DNA of 64,000 nucleotides from Parapedobacter tibetensis (lineage in GTDB: Bacteria > Bacteroidota > Bacteroidia > Sphingobacteriales > Sphingobacteriaceae). The notes below the pieces were generated by a model, which was given only the letters and a program-made list of their open reading frames with translations, was not told the DNA's origin and ran no database searches. The position numbers and the translations under genes were made by a program. The stretch covers positions 124,001 to 188,000 of the forward strand of contig NZ_JAMKQJ010000010.1 in the NCBI RefSeq assembly GCF_024643205.1. Direction: 5' to 3'. This document shows positions 35,197-45,188 of this stretch, piece by piece. How positions within the stretch are numbered: position 1 is the stretch's first letter; each line of letters starts with the position of its first letter.

Positions 35197-37836
35197 TTAA
35201 TACTGGTATACATGGAGTTTCCGGTCGTTTTTGCTGCATATCAAATAAGCCCTGTTATCGCTATGTAACTTGCCAAAATAAAAATACGGACTGCCTGTTG
35301 TGGGGAACCCATCGACCAAGGTTCCATCGGGATTGAATACGTAGAGTAACCCATTTCCTGCTGTGGCAATACCGATCTGGTGCGTGCCGGAGGTTGTGCG
35401 GAAAAATTGCGGGCGTAGTGCAATGCGCTGGCCAAAGTCATAGTGGTATACCAAGCTGCTGTCTTGATACCGATACACGGACAGTTGCCCGTTGTCTGTA
35501 AACACAAATTCGGGTAAGCGATTGTCTGTTATGTTTTCCGTGTCAAATGTATGCGATGCGCTCCATTGCCCCATCACTTTACGCGATTGCTGCTGCTCGA
35601 AGGAGATGGTGGTAAGCATTCCGGCGGTGTCCGTAGTGGCAATCCATGATGATGAAGGCTCATCGGGGAGGGTATATAGTCCAATTGGATTCTGGAAATC
35701 GGTACGCGTTTTTGCTTCAGTCAGCTGTACCAACTGACCATTGTAATTAAAAAAATAAAACCTTCCCGCGTCTGTGCCAGCGATGACATAATTGATATCA
35801 TCCACATGGGTGGACTTGAGGTCAAACAGGATATCGCCGGTAACGGTCTTGTTTTCCCATCCAGGAAGTATCTTCCCCCTTGCATCATATGCCAGTATAC
35901 GGTTTTTGGCAGGCACAAACAACCGGATATCCTCCCCATCTTCAAACACGGTGGCACTGCTCGTAGCGCCATGGGGCAATTGCAGGGAAAATCCTGGTAG
36001 GGGATTGCCGCCGGTATCAATGCGGTAGAGTCGTTGTGCTGTGGTAAGTATGATGCTGCTGTCTGCCAATTGATGCACACGTCCCAATATAGGGCCGGGC
36101 AATTGTGCGTTCCACAGCTGCTGCCCATCCGGCGACACCGCATAGAGGATGTGATTGGATGCCTGGACCAGGATAAATTTACTGGAATGGTCATAATCAA
36201 GTACCATGGGCCCGGCAACGGGCCTGCCATGCAGGTCGAATGTCCACTCCGGTGTGGCGCCTGGCGCTTCCGTATCGGCGTACTTCGCATAGAAATTGCT
36301 GAAAAAACCTCCTGATGAACCCGATAGTTGGAAGGACCATGCATAGAATTTTTGATAACCAAAATGTGCTTCATCGGTGTAAGCGGCTTCAAATGGAGCT
36401 TTCAATCCGCGTGCGATGGTGTTTGATGCATTTTCATTGTTAACAAACACGGCTACATTAGCCCTATTGGCCTGTAAACGGTCAAAGTTGATATAACCTA
36501 ACGTGCTTGCCAGGGTCTTCTGCTGAGCGTATTCCGTTTCGAACCGCCGCAGGGTGCTGGTATGGTTGGCACAGATCATATATTGGTCAATCAAGAGGAA
36601 GTATGGGCGGGTAAATGCTTTCAAAGGGTCGCCAAAGCTATAGTACAACAGGTTGGAATGGTTGAGCCTGTATAAGTTTGCGGGATAAGGTGTGCTAATC
36701 CGTTGGATGGTGTTGGCAAAGGATAGGGAATCTTTCACCTTGATGATGGCGAGGGTTTCCCGGTTGGCCAATTCAAGTACAGCGAATTCGTTTCCCCACT
36801 CCGGCAACAGCTCTTCTTGAATGGATACCTTAGCCGTATGTCGGATCAACCGGTGTTGCTCACGCATTTGGGCAATTTCCTTTCTAGTGGTTAGCAGGTT
36901 GGTAATGCCATCATGTAATCGTATAAAATCCGAGATGCCGAACGAAATATAGGTGGCGGTGGTAGCGGGAACGATGTTTTTCAGGGTTTGTTCAATGGGC
37001 TGTTGTTGGCTGTATAAGGATAAGTACTGGGTTGAATCAACCTCCAATGTACTGCTACCGCTAAACATGAGTGCATCGCTTTTGAAGTTCATGCGCAATG
37101 TTGAATAGCCCGAAAGACCTTCCAGCAACCGAACAAAATCACCCGGTTTATTGGCCATGAGACTCCCTGCGAAATCGAACAACCGTTCGTGATTGATATA
37201 CCATGTCAAAGGCGAATTACCGTTGTTCCCTTGACGGAAATAAGTGATCGCTGCATCAGGAAGCTTAGGCGATGTATCATCGGTGGCACGGTTTATTAAA
37301 TCTGCAGAAAAACTTGCGAATAAGACTCCTTGGTGTTCGGCCACATACAGGGATTGCTTGCCATCGGGTAAATGCATGCGGAAAAGTTGTTGTTGCAAGG
37401 AATCCATCCACTCCGGGTTGAAGCCTGCATCGATGGTTTCCACCTCGTTAAACAAGGTTTGTATGGTCAACGATTTATTGGCGGGTAGCGCCATGAGGTA
37501 ATCAATCTGCGCCTTACTGGGGTGGAAGGATAACGCGATTTCCTCTCCATGGGTATATGCCGAGATCAGTTCATGCCGCAACACCTGCTCGCGGATATCG
37601 GTCAGTTGCTGAAAATGTGCATCGCCGAGCATGGCCTTGAAAATATCGAATCCGCTGAAGATGTCATCCAATACCTCGTCGTTCTGGAATGATACCAAAA
37701 AAACAGCATCTTCGGGAACATGGGTAAATAGTTTCCGTTTGGATTGGTCGCCCTGCTTGAGATCGGCAAAATATAAAACAGAAGCAACGATCACAGCAAT
37801 GAACAATACCGATGTGACGATAATCGTGTTCCTCAT
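35197..37836 (-). CDS. Unrecognised membrane-anchored protein with C-terminal propeller-like repeats
   Basis: I do not recognise this protein firmly. The start at 37836 is chosen because it gives an N-terminal membrane helix (NTIIVTSVLFIAVIVASVLYF); the open frame runs 41 codons further upstream. It has 879 residues. The first half (FTHVPEDAVFLVSFQNDEVLDDIF) resembles DUF3352-like proteins. The second half has PQQ-like beta-propeller repeats (LYAVSPDGQQLWNAQLPGPILG, LYRIDTGGNPLPGF, LAYDARGKILPGWE, LYVFNPDGTLVDGFPT). It is probably anchored in the inner membrane with a periplasmic body. It converges with the ThuA gene. Confidence 0.75.
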   Translation of the reverse strand: MRNTIIVTSVLFIAVIVASVLYFADLKQGDQSKRKLFTHVPEDAVFLVSFQNDEVLDDIFSGFDIFKAMLGDAHFQQLTDIREQVLRHELISAYTHGEEIALSFHPSKAQIDYLMALPANKSLTIQTLFNEVETIDAGFNPEWMDSLQQQLFRMHLPDGKQSLYVAEHQGVLFASFSADLINRATDDTSPKLPDAAITYFRQGNNGNSPLTWYINHERLFDFAGSLMANKPGDFVRLLEGLSGYSTLRMNFKSDALMFSGSSTLEVDSTQYLSLYSQQQPIEQTLKNIVPATTATYISFGISDFIRLHDGITNLLTTRKEIAQMREQHRLIRHTAKVSIQEELLPEWGNEFAVLELANRETLAIIKVKDSLSFANTIQRISTPYPANLYRLNHSNLLYYSFGDPLKAFTRPYFLLIDQYMICANHTSTLRRFETEYAQQKTLASTLGYINFDRLQANRANVAVFVNNENASNTIARGLKAPFEAAYTDEAHFGYQKFYAWSFQLSGSSGGFFSNFYAKYADTEAPGATPEWTFDLHGRPVAGPMVLDYDHSSKFILVQASNHILYAVSPDGQQLWNAQLPGPILGRVHQLADSSIILTTAQRLYRIDTGGNPLPGFSLQLPHGATSSATVFEDGEDIRLFVPAKNRILAYDARGKILPGWENKTVTGDILFDLKSTHVDDINYVIAGTDAGRFYFFNYNGQLVQLTEAKTRTDFQNPIGLYTLPDEPSSSWIATTDTAGMLTTISFEQQQSRKVMGQWSASHTFDTENITDNRLPEFVFTDNGQLSVYRYQDSSLVYHYDFGQRIALRPQFFRTTSGTHQIGIATAGNGLLYVFNPDGTLVDGFPTTGSPYFYFGKLHSDNRAYLICSKNDRKLHVYQY

Positions 37837-38024
37837 CCTAGACAAACCTAACACAAAAAGTGCCGAACTGGAAATTTTCATGAACTTTATTACGTGTTTG
37901 AAAGATTGTTTGAAACATGGCAGTCGGTAGGTCGGGATGATCCTTGCATATAACTCCAATTATAACTATGTTTGGCAAAATATTGTACCGTACAATTGGC
38001 CTTATATAAATCGTTGACATACCG

Positions 38025-38414
38025 ATGAATAAACGGATTATACTCACTGCCTCTTTCTTTGGCCTTTCCGCTGTAATATTAGGTGCTTTCGGAGCACATG
38101 GTTTGGAAGACAAAATCAGCGAAGACCATTTGAAAACATGGGAAACCGCAGTGGACTACCAATTCTACCATACAGTGGCATTATTGTTTTTGGCCACCTT
38201 TTCGAGGGCGAAAAATTCATTTATCAAGCTCGCTTATGCTTCATTCACATTGGGAATATTGCTCTTTTCGGGATCGTTATATTTGTTAAGTACATACTCG
38301 CTTACCGATTTCGGCAAACCTGCCATCTTAGGACCCATTACCCCTATTGGCGGGGTGTGTTTCATTGTGGGCTGGTTGGGGTTATTCATTGCCACCATAA
38401 AGAGCAGGGGCTAA
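38025..38414 (+). CDS. DUF423 family membrane protein
   Basis: This 129-residue integral membrane protein has four predicted helices. It shows the DUF423 signature ASFFGLSAVILGAFGAHGL near the N terminus, then TWETAVDYQFYHTVALLFLA and the C-terminal PITPIGGVCFIVGWLGLFIA. The family function is unknown. It is divergent from the large propeller gene and precedes priA by about 80 bases, without an obvious promoter box. Confidence 0.92.
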   Translation: MNKRIILTASFFGLSAVILGAFGAHGLEDKISEDHLKTWETAVDYQFYHTVALLFLATFSRAKNSFIKLAYASFTLGILLFSGSLYLLSTYSLTDFGKPAILGPITPIGGVCFIVGWLGLFIATIKSRG

Positions 38415-38494
38415 ATTAATTTTTCCCGTACCGTTGGTTCATCCGCGCTCATATAAAGCATGGATTCACCAGTTTAATGATCTTTTATCCGACT

Positions 38495-40978
38495 ATGCTT
38501 GAATTTACGGAAGGTAATGAGGATGTACGCGCCACGTTATTCGTGGAGGTGATACTGCCTTTGGCCATTTCCAAAACATATACGTATCGTGTTCCCAATG
38601 CATGGAATGACCAGGTAGCGATTGGCAAACGCGTCATCGTGCAATTTGGGAAGAACAAGGTCTATTCAGCCATCATCTACCGGGTGACGGACCAACCCCC
38701 GGGATTGTATGAAGCCAAGTATATCCTCGACGTATTGGATGATACACGCATTGTTGAAGATACCCAGCTCCAACTATGGGAATGGATTGCTACCTATTAC
38801 CTATGTAGGTTGGGCGAAGTGATGCAGGCAGCCTTGCCCGCGGCCCTCAAACTGGCCAGCGAGACCAAAATCATTGCAGTGGATACGGGTCTTGTCGACC
38901 GGTCTGAATTGAATGACAAGGAGTATCTTATCTTGGATGCGCTGGATATTTCACCTGAGCTGAAAGTGAGCGATATCGTGAAGCTGCTGGGACAAAAAAC
39001 GGTATTTCCCATTTTGAAGCGGCTTTTTGACAAGGGCTTGATCATGATTTCCGAGGAAGTTTCGGCAAAATATAAACCCCGAATGAAAGCGTTCATCAGG
39101 CTCCACGGTGAATATGCAGACAACACGGGGAAAAAGCTGCTGTTGGAGTCGCTCAGTAAAGCTCCGAAGCAGCAGGATGCGGTGCTGGCTTACCTCCAAT
39201 TGGCGCGCTTGAACCCTGATGCGGCCAAATCGGACATCATGGAGGCGAGCAGTTGCAGTGCGGCCACGATAACGGCTTTGGTGGATAAAGGGGTATTTGT
39301 ATTGGAAGAACGGGCCATTAGTCGGCTGGATGGTGAACCCATTGATGTGTCGGGGGATTTTACATTCAATGACGCCCAATCAAAGGCTTTTGGTGAAATA
39401 AAGAATAAATTCGAGGAAAAAGATGTGGTGTTGCTGCACGGTATCACCGCATCGGGCAAGACCCAACTGTATATCCGCCTCATTGAGGAGGCCGTGGCCA
39501 AAGGGAACAATGTGCTTTATCTCCTACCGGAAATCGCATTGACCGCGCAGATTACCGAGCGGCTGCGCTTGCATTTTGGCAATCAGCTGGGTGTTTACCA
39601 TTCACGGTTCAATGACAATGAGCGGGCGGAGGTGTGGCATAAGGTACTCAACCATGAATACCAGGTGGTAATCGGGGCGCGATCGGCTGTTTTTCTGCCA
39701 TTCCAATCTTTGGGGCTCATCATTGTTGACGAAGAGCACGAAACGTCTTATAAACAATTTGACCCTGCACCCCGCTACCATGCACGTGATACGGCTATCT
39801 ACCTCGGCCATATCCATGGCGCCAAGGTGTTATTGGGTTCGGCCACACCCGCCGTGGAAAGTTATTACAATGCCCGTGCGGGCAAATATGGCCTAGTGGA
39901 ATTGAACCAACGATACGGGGATGCTCAACTGCCCGAAATCACTACGGTGAGCATCGGCGAAGAAAGCCGGAAGGGAAACATGTTTTCATACTTCAGTGGC
40001 ACGCTGCTGCAGGAGATAGAAAAGGCATTGGCCCAACAGCAACAGGTTATCCTCTTCCAGAATAGACGAGGGCATACGCCACTTCTGCAATGTAAGACCT
40101 GCGGTTATATTGCGAAATGCATCCATTGCGATGTGAGCCTTACCTACCATAAAAGCAGCGGCAAATTGCATTGCCATTATTGTGGATTTTCGGAGGAGCC
40201 CGTACCGGTATGCCCGGCATGCGGCTCTACCCATATCGAAAGCAAGGGGTTTGGTACCGAACGCGTGGAAGAGGAGCTTGAATCATTGCTTCCCAATGCC
40301 CGTATAGGTCGCCTTGATTTGGATTCAACACGGGGTAAGCACGGCTTTGACCGGGTGCTTAATGCGTTTGACGAGCACCGCTATGATATCCTGGTAGGCA
40401 CCCAAATGGTGGCGAAAGGACTGGATTTTGGAAAAGTAAGCGTCATTGGCATCATCAACGCCGATGGGCTGATCAATTATCCGGACTTCAGGGCCTATGA
40501 AAGGGCCTTTTCGTTACTGGCCCAAGTGAGCGGAAGGGCGGGGAGGCGCAATAGCAGTGGGAAGGTGATCATCCAATCCTATGCACCGAGCCATCGTATT
40601 ATCCAACAAGTGATGGAGAATGACTATGTAGGGATGTTTATGACGGAAGTGACCGAACGGAAGAATTATGCTTACCCACCCTTTTTCCGGTTATTCAAAA
40701 TCGATGTGAAGCACAAAGAACAACAAACCGTCCATGATGCGGCACATCGCTTGGCTGTATTGCTGCGGGAGGGCTTGGGAAGCCGGGTGATTGGACCCGA
40801 AGTGCCGTTAGTGAGCCGTGTGCGTAACAATTACATCTACAGCATCATGCTCAAAGTGGAACGCATGGGTACGAGCATGGCCAAGGTGAAGGAACTGATA
40901 AAAAGTACGCTATTGAATTTTGAAGCCAATAAAGCCAACAAGGGGGTTCGTCTGCAGATTGATGTAGATCCTTACTGA
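38495..40978 (+). CDS. priA: Primosomal protein N' (replication restart helicase)
   Basis: This is PriA, about 827 residues, a 3'-5' helicase that reloads the replisome at stalled forks. The N-terminal DNA-binding domain begins TLFVEVILPLAISKTYTYRVP. Walker A is GITASGKTQ, the DEAH-type box is VDEEHETSYKQ, and SATPAVESY and GRAGRR are helicase motifs. Eight cysteines in CKTCGYIAKCIHC and CHYCGFSEEP..CPACG form the zinc clusters. An alternative in-frame ATG is at 38477. Its stop overlaps the convergent barrel gene by 7 bases. Confidence 0.95.
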   Translation: MLEFTEGNEDVRATLFVEVILPLAISKTYTYRVPNAWNDQVAIGKRVIVQFGKNKVYSAIIYRVTDQPPGLYEAKYILDVLDDTRIVEDTQLQLWEWIATYYLCRLGEVMQAALPAALKLASETKIIAVDTGLVDRSELNDKEYLILDALDISPELKVSDIVKLLGQKTVFPILKRLFDKGLIMISEEVSAKYKPRMKAFIRLHGEYADNTGKKLLLESLSKAPKQQDAVLAYLQLARLNPDAAKSDIMEASSCSAATITALVDKGVFVLEERAISRLDGEPIDVSGDFTFNDAQSKAFGEIKNKFEEKDVVLLHGITASGKTQLYIRLIEEAVAKGNNVLYLLPEIALTAQITERLRLHFGNQLGVYHSRFNDNERAEVWHKVLNHEYQVVIGARSAVFLPFQSLGLIIVDEEHETSYKQFDPAPRYHARDTAIYLGHIHGAKVLLGSATPAVESYYNARAGKYGLVELNQRYGDAQLPEITTVSIGEESRKGNMFSYFSGTLLQEIEKALAQQQQVILFQNRRGHTPLLQCKTCGYIAKCIHCDVSLTYHKSSGKLHCHYCGFSEEPVPVCPACGSTHIESKGFGTERVEEELESLLPNARIGRLDLDSTRGKHGFDRVLNAFDEHRYDILVGTQMVAKGLDFGKVSVIGIINADGLINYPDFRAYERAFSLLAQVSGRAGRRNSSGKVIIQSYAPSHRIIQQVMENDYVGMFMTEVTERKNYAYPPFFRLFKIDVKHKEQQTVHDAAHRLAVLLREGLGSRVIGPEVPLVSRVRNNYIYSIMLKVERMGTSMAKVKELIKSTLLNFEANKANKGVRLQIDVDPY

Positions 40979-41745
40979 TTGACGAGGCTAAAATTGTATT
41001 GGAGGGTGATGGCGGCTACCGGAGCGAAGAAGTATTCAAATCGGTAACGTTTTGTTTGATCAGGTATGGTGCTGTATGTTTGTTTCTCACCCTCATCTTT
41101 TGGTAGCGGTGCATATAAATTAGACTTTTGGTAAGTGTAGGCGATGTTGAAATTGGCTTCAGCGCTTAGCGCCACCCGAGGTGTAAGGTACAATTTGAAT
41201 CCAACCAACGGTGATATCAACAGCGCATTTTTATTGTCCTGGGTTCTTGCAGTTATGGAGTCAGTGGTAATGGCATGATAGGTATGCCCGTCGAACTGTT
41301 GCACCATGAAGCCTATATCCGCACCGAAGTAAGGTTGGAACCTGGTGTAATTGATGCTCTTTTCGATACCCACTTTCACGGCTGTATTTTGCAGTTTTCC
41401 TTTGCCGGTAGCACACCCTTCACATTCGTTGGTAAACGAAACATCCTGATTAAAATAAGCGGCCTGCAACCGGTATCCGATTTGATTGTCGTTTATCTTG
41501 AAGAGAATCCCATTGAGGTATGACGTATGGAAAGCTTGTCCATAGGGTTCGTTGAGGATTTGCGGGAATTGTTCGTAGCTGTAAGCCCTAATGGCGATGG
41601 TGTACCAGTAATCCGTATTGAAATTATAGTTCTTTTTCTTCGGGATGATAGGGTCGAGATAGTTGACCGTATCAATTTTCGTCACTTGGGCCGATGCATA
41701 ACCGACTAGATTGCAAAGCATAACAAGTAAAAGTATATACCTCAT
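40972..41745 (-). CDS. Probable outer membrane beta-barrel protein
   Basis: This 257-residue exported protein has a signal ending GYASAQ (residue 20). It then shows amphipathic strands with aromatic girdles (YWYTIAIRAYSYEQF, FQPYFGADIGFMVQQF, VGFKLYLTPRVALSAEANFNIAYTY) and a terminal AAITLQYNFSLVNQ, all consistent with an 8-strand or larger porin-like barrel. No specific family is recognised. It is transcribed towards priA and overlaps its 3' end by 7 bases. Confidence 0.78.
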   Translation of the reverse strand: MRYILLLVMLCNLVGYASAQVTKIDTVNYLDPIIPKKKNYNFNTDYWYTIAIRAYSYEQFPQILNEPYGQAFHTSYLNGILFKINDNQIGYRLQAAYFNQDVSFTNECEGCATGKGKLQNTAVKVGIEKSINYTRFQPYFGADIGFMVQQFDGHTYHAITTDSITARTQDNKNALLISPLVGFKLYLTPRVALSAEANFNIAYTYQKSNLYAPLPKDEGEKQTYSTIPDQTKRYRFEYFFAPVAAITLQYNFSLVNQ

Positions 41746-41926
41746 CCGTGATAGCGTTTATACCGTGCGAAAATAGTAAATAAAATTGTATATCGAGCGT
41801 GTGGTTGGAAATAGGTAAGGGTATCGCAGTTAGCCATTAGCTGATAGCCAACAGCCGACAGCTGATAATCGATAGCTAATACCCGATAACCGAATCATCA
41901 ATCTAAAATCTTATTTTTGGGGCGTA

Positions 41927-42583
41927 ATGGCATATAAGTTTATTGACAATTATCGGGAACGGGGCGCACGGAAGCAATTGGTGGAACTCTTGAAGCGAAG
42001 AGGAATAGCCGACAAGAAGGTGCTAGAAGCCATCGGCAAGGTGCCCCGGCATTATTTTTTTGACGAAACCTTTTGGAACCAAGCCTATAAAGATATTGCC
42101 TTTCCCATTGGGGGGGGGCAAACGATTTCTCAACCCTATACCGTGGCCTACCAAACTGAATTGCTGCACATTAAACCAGGCGATAAAGTGCTGGAGATTG
42201 GCACGGGGTCTGGCTACCAAACCTGCATCTTAATGGAACTGCGTGCCGACGTATATACCATAGAACGGCAACAGAGCCTCTATGACCGCACCATCCAAGT
42301 ATTGCCCTATATGGGGTACAAACCACATTTTTTCCTTGGCGATGGCTCCAAGGGAATCCCCGCGCACGCACCTTATGACAAGATATTGGTGACTGCCGGA
42401 GCGCCCTTTGTACCTGAAATCATGCTGAAGCAGCTTCGCATCGGAGGGGTGTTGGTCATTCCGGTGGGAAGTGAAAAAGAACAGAAAATGGTAACCATCA
42501 TCCGAGCGGGGGAGCACGACTATGACCGGATTGAGCTGGACACATTCCGGTTTGTACCCTTAGTGGGCGACCAAGCATGGTAG
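41927..42583 (+). CDS. pcm: Protein-L-isoaspartate O-methyltransferase
   Basis: This 218-residue enzyme repairs isoaspartyl residues using S-adenosylmethionine. It has VLEAIGKVPRHYFFDE, IGGGQTISQPYTVAYQTELL (the PCMT substrate block) and the SAM-binding motif VLEIGTGSGYQTCIL, then ILVTAGAPFVPEIMLKQLRIGGVLVIPVG. A TATTTTTG box at 41912-41919 ends 7 bases before the ATG, so transcripts may be nearly leaderless. The gap upstream holds imperfect AGCTGATA repeats. Confidence 0.95.
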   Translation: MAYKFIDNYRERGARKQLVELLKRRGIADKKVLEAIGKVPRHYFFDETFWNQAYKDIAFPIGGGQTISQPYTVAYQTELLHIKPGDKVLEIGTGSGYQTCILMELRADVYTIERQQSLYDRTIQVLPYMGYKPHFFLGDGSKGIPAHAPYDKILVTAGAPFVPEIMLKQLRIGGVLVIPVGSEKEQKMVTIIRAGEHDYDRIELDTFRFVPLVGDQAW

Positions 42584-42610
42584 TGTCATTAATAATCATC
42601 AAATCAGCAA

Positions 42611-44419
42611 ATGAACAGTTTTGATATATACCGAAGGAACATAACGGATACAAATAAGGCGCTGGCTTCCTTGCGCAAATCGATAAACAGCAATTCCTTT
42701 TTGCGTCTTGGGGTCATCATCGGCGGCGGTGCTGCACTGTTTATGGGTGTGCAGTCGGAGAAAGTATGGCTGGTATTAGTGCTATTTTTTGCAGTGATTT
42801 TGCTTTTTTCGGGGCTGGTGTGGCGACAAAGCAAGCTGGAAGCAAAGAAGGCTGTACTGCTTGATTTTTTGGCAGTCAACCAAAACGAGATCGACATCGT
42901 TGATGGCAAGCCAAACCGTTATCCCAACGGGGAATCTTTCAGGGATGGCGGCCATCCCTATAGTGAAGATTTGGATGTATTTGGCGTATCTTCATTATTT
43001 GCTTTAGTCAACCGCAGCGCTACGGTGCAGGCCAACCGACTACTGGCAACTTGGTTGATGGCTCCGGCAGATGCCACAACCATCGCGATGAGGCAGCAAG
43101 CGGTCAAGGAGTTGGCCGATGATGCGGGCTGGTGCCAGCAGTTCCAGGCCAAGCTGTGGTTCAATTTGGAGAAACACGAGGATTTCAGGCAGCAGTTTGC
43201 GCGCTATCTAAATGACCGTAATCTCACGTTTGGCAACACGCTCCTGCGCATGTATGTGAAGGTGGTGCCCTGGTTGATGGGGGGGCTAGTAGGGCTAGCT
43301 TTTTTTGTGCCCACGTGCTCAAGTATAGCTATTTTTTTGGCCATGATACATGTATTGGCTGCCGTAAGGTATGGGGGTGAGGTAGGTCGCATCGCTGGTA
43401 AAATGGATAAAACCGGACAATTATTGGGGGCTTTTGCGGAGTCGTTCAAACTGGTTGAAAGCCGGAAATGGGAGAGCCAGTTAGGTATGAAATTGTTTTT
43501 GTCCTTACGTTCCGAAAATGGCACCAAACCGATTTCGACTGTTTTCAAGGAATTGGCTACGCTGATTGACCGGCTAGACTACCGGCTGAATATGTTGGTT
43601 GGCGCCGTCCTCAATATGGTGGCGTTGTGGGATTTCAGGCAGGTATTTGCCATCCTCGACTGGCGTGCCAAATACGGTGTAGATATCCTGAAAGCCTTTG
43701 ATGTGGTCGCGGAGATCGAAGCACTGGGCAGCTTGGCCGCATTAAGCCGAAACCACCCACAGTGGGCATTCCCTGAGGTGATCAGCGCTACAGCACCTTT
43801 TGTGGAGGCCTCTGTACTTTCCCATCCGCTCATTCCGGCCGATAAATCGGTGCCTAATGACTATCAGATGGAAAACCACCGCGTAGCGCTTATTACAGGC
43901 TCCAATATGGCGGGTAAGAGCACATTCCTACGGACGGTGGGGAGTAATGCCGTGTTGGCTTTTTGCGGTGCACCCGTGCATGGGGAGCATATGCGAGTAG
44001 CGACGTTCCACTTGGTCACTTATATGCGGATCAAGGATTCGCTGAATGAAAGCACGTCTACCTTTAAGGCCGAGCTCGACCGGATACACATGATTCTTCA
44101 AACCGTGAAAAGCCAACCGAATACGTTTTTCCTTATCGATGAAATGCTGCGGGGAACGAATTCAATGGATAAATATTTGGGTTCCAAAGCGATTATCAAG
44201 CAATTGGTTGCCGATGGTGGGGTAGGTATGGTGGCTACGCACGACTTGCAACTGGCTAAACTCGCCGATGAACACCCCGGCATTATAGCCAATTTCCATT
44301 TCGATATTCAGGTACGGGATGATGAGATGGTCTTTGACTATAAACTCAAACCCGGTGAGTGTACCATTTTCAATGCTTCCCTATTGCTTAAAAACATCGG
44401 CATACATGTGAATGGTTGA
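42611..44419 (+). CDS. MutS-family ATPase with N-terminal membrane segments
   Basis: This 602-residue protein ends in a MutS C-terminal ATPase domain: Walker A TGSNMAGKSTFLRTVGSN, an MRIKDSLNESTSTFKAELDRI block, Walker B FFLIDEMLRGTNS and THDLQL. The N-terminal MutS mismatch-recognition domains are absent. Residues 30-75 contain two predicted membrane helices (LRLGVIIGGGAALFMG, VWLVLVLFFAVILLFSGLVW), and another hydrophobic pair lies near residues 220-255. Classical mismatch repair is therefore unlikely, and its role is unknown. It follows pcm by 27 bases and abuts the convergent smpB gene. Confidence 0.87.
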   Translation: MNSFDIYRRNITDTNKALASLRKSINSNSFLRLGVIIGGGAALFMGVQSEKVWLVLVLFFAVILLFSGLVWRQSKLEAKKAVLLDFLAVNQNEIDIVDGKPNRYPNGESFRDGGHPYSEDLDVFGVSSLFALVNRSATVQANRLLATWLMAPADATTIAMRQQAVKELADDAGWCQQFQAKLWFNLEKHEDFRQQFARYLNDRNLTFGNTLLRMYVKVVPWLMGGLVGLAFFVPTCSSIAIFLAMIHVLAAVRYGGEVGRIAGKMDKTGQLLGAFAESFKLVESRKWESQLGMKLFLSLRSENGTKPISTVFKELATLIDRLDYRLNMLVGAVLNMVALWDFRQVFAILDWRAKYGVDILKAFDVVAEIEALGSLAALSRNHPQWAFPEVISATAPFVEASVLSHPLIPADKSVPNDYQMENHRVALITGSNMAGKSTFLRTVGSNAVLAFCGAPVHGEHMRVATFHLVTYMRIKDSLNESTSTFKAELDRIHMILQTVKSQPNTFFLIDEMLRGTNSMDKYLGSKAIIKQLVADGGVGMVATHDLQLAKLADEHPGIIANFHFDIQVRDDEMVFDYKLKPGECTIFNASLLLKNIGIHVNG

Positions 44420-44878
44420 TCAATGAGTTTTCATCACCCTTGCCAACTCGCGTTTGGTGTCACGCTCCTTAATGGAATCCCGTTTATCAAAATCTTTTTT
44501 GCCTTGCGCCAATGCGATTTCCACCTTAGCAAACCCCCTTTTGCTGATGAAGATGCGCAGCGGGATGATGGTGAAGCCACGTTCCTCGCCCTTGGTTTTC
44601 AATTTCTTGATTTCCTTTTTGTTGAGCAGGAGCTGGCGGTCGCGCTTGGCTTCATGGTTATAGAATGAGCCGTGGGAATATTCGGCGATGTGCATATTGC
44701 GGATATAGAGGCCATCATCGAAAAACGCACAAAAGGAATCGTTGATATTGACCTTGCTCTCCCGGATGGATTTGATTTCCGTGCCGAGAAGTCGAATACC
44801 AGCCACATAAGTGTCCAGGATATGGTATTCGAAGTGTGCTTTTTTGTTTTTAATATTGATAGCTGAAGATAATGCCAT
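44420..44878 (-). CDS. smpB: SsrA-binding protein
   Basis: This 152-residue SmpB binds tmRNA and rescues stalled ribosomes. Typical blocks are NKKAHFEYHILDTYVAGIRLLGTEIKSIRESKVNI, CAFFDDGLYIRNMHIAEYSHGSF and RDRQLLLNKKEIKKL, ending in the basic tail GKKDFDKRDSIKERDTKREL. The usual RKLLL reads RQLLL. The start ATG at 44878 gives the expected N terminus. Confidence 0.97.
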   Translation of the reverse strand: MALSSAINIKNKKAHFEYHILDTYVAGIRLLGTEIKSIRESKVNINDSFCAFFDDGLYIRNMHIAEYSHGSFYNHEAKRDRQLLLNKKEIKKLKTKGEERGFTIIPLRIFISKRGFAKVEIALAQGKKDFDKRDSIKERDTKRELARVMKTH

Positions 44879-44991
44879 GTTAAGTATTGTTTATTTGCTT
44901 ATTCGTTTATTCGCTGTTCACTTATTCGTTTATTATTGATTCCCTGTTTGTTTTTAAAGGCATCAATGAACCCTCCTGCGTCGGGTTTTGC

Positions 44992-45188
44992 CTATTTGCG
45001 AATGGCGAACAGCGAATCTGCGTATAAATTATAAAAGTTTACAATAGATGTTTTGTGCTACTTTGTCCGAAATGTTGATTTTAGTGCCANCTATTTGCGA
45101 ATGGCGAACAGCGAATCTGCGTATAAATTATAAAAGTTTACAATAGATGTTTTGTGCTACTTTGTCCGAAATGTTGATTTTAGTGCCA
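44992..45188. repeat. 98-base perfect direct repeat separated by one N
   Basis: Bases 44992-45089 and 45091-45188 are identical, with the single undetermined base 45090 between them. The second copy contains the last 61 bases of the DtxR-family gene and its stop; the first copy repeats this in the intergenic region. This is what an uncollapsed overlap between two contigs joined with one N would look like, so the real locus probably has one copy. Confidence 0.9.
45090..45090. other. Undetermined base (N), probable contig join
   Basis: This is the only ambiguous base I saw in the window. It sits exactly between the two copies of the 98-base direct repeat. Confidence 0.95.

Noticed and set aside
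44992..45188. The 98-base direct repeat as a real tandem duplication or attachment site
   Set aside because: The single N exactly between two identical copies is better explained by an uncollapsed contig overlap; no integrase or mobile gene is nearby.
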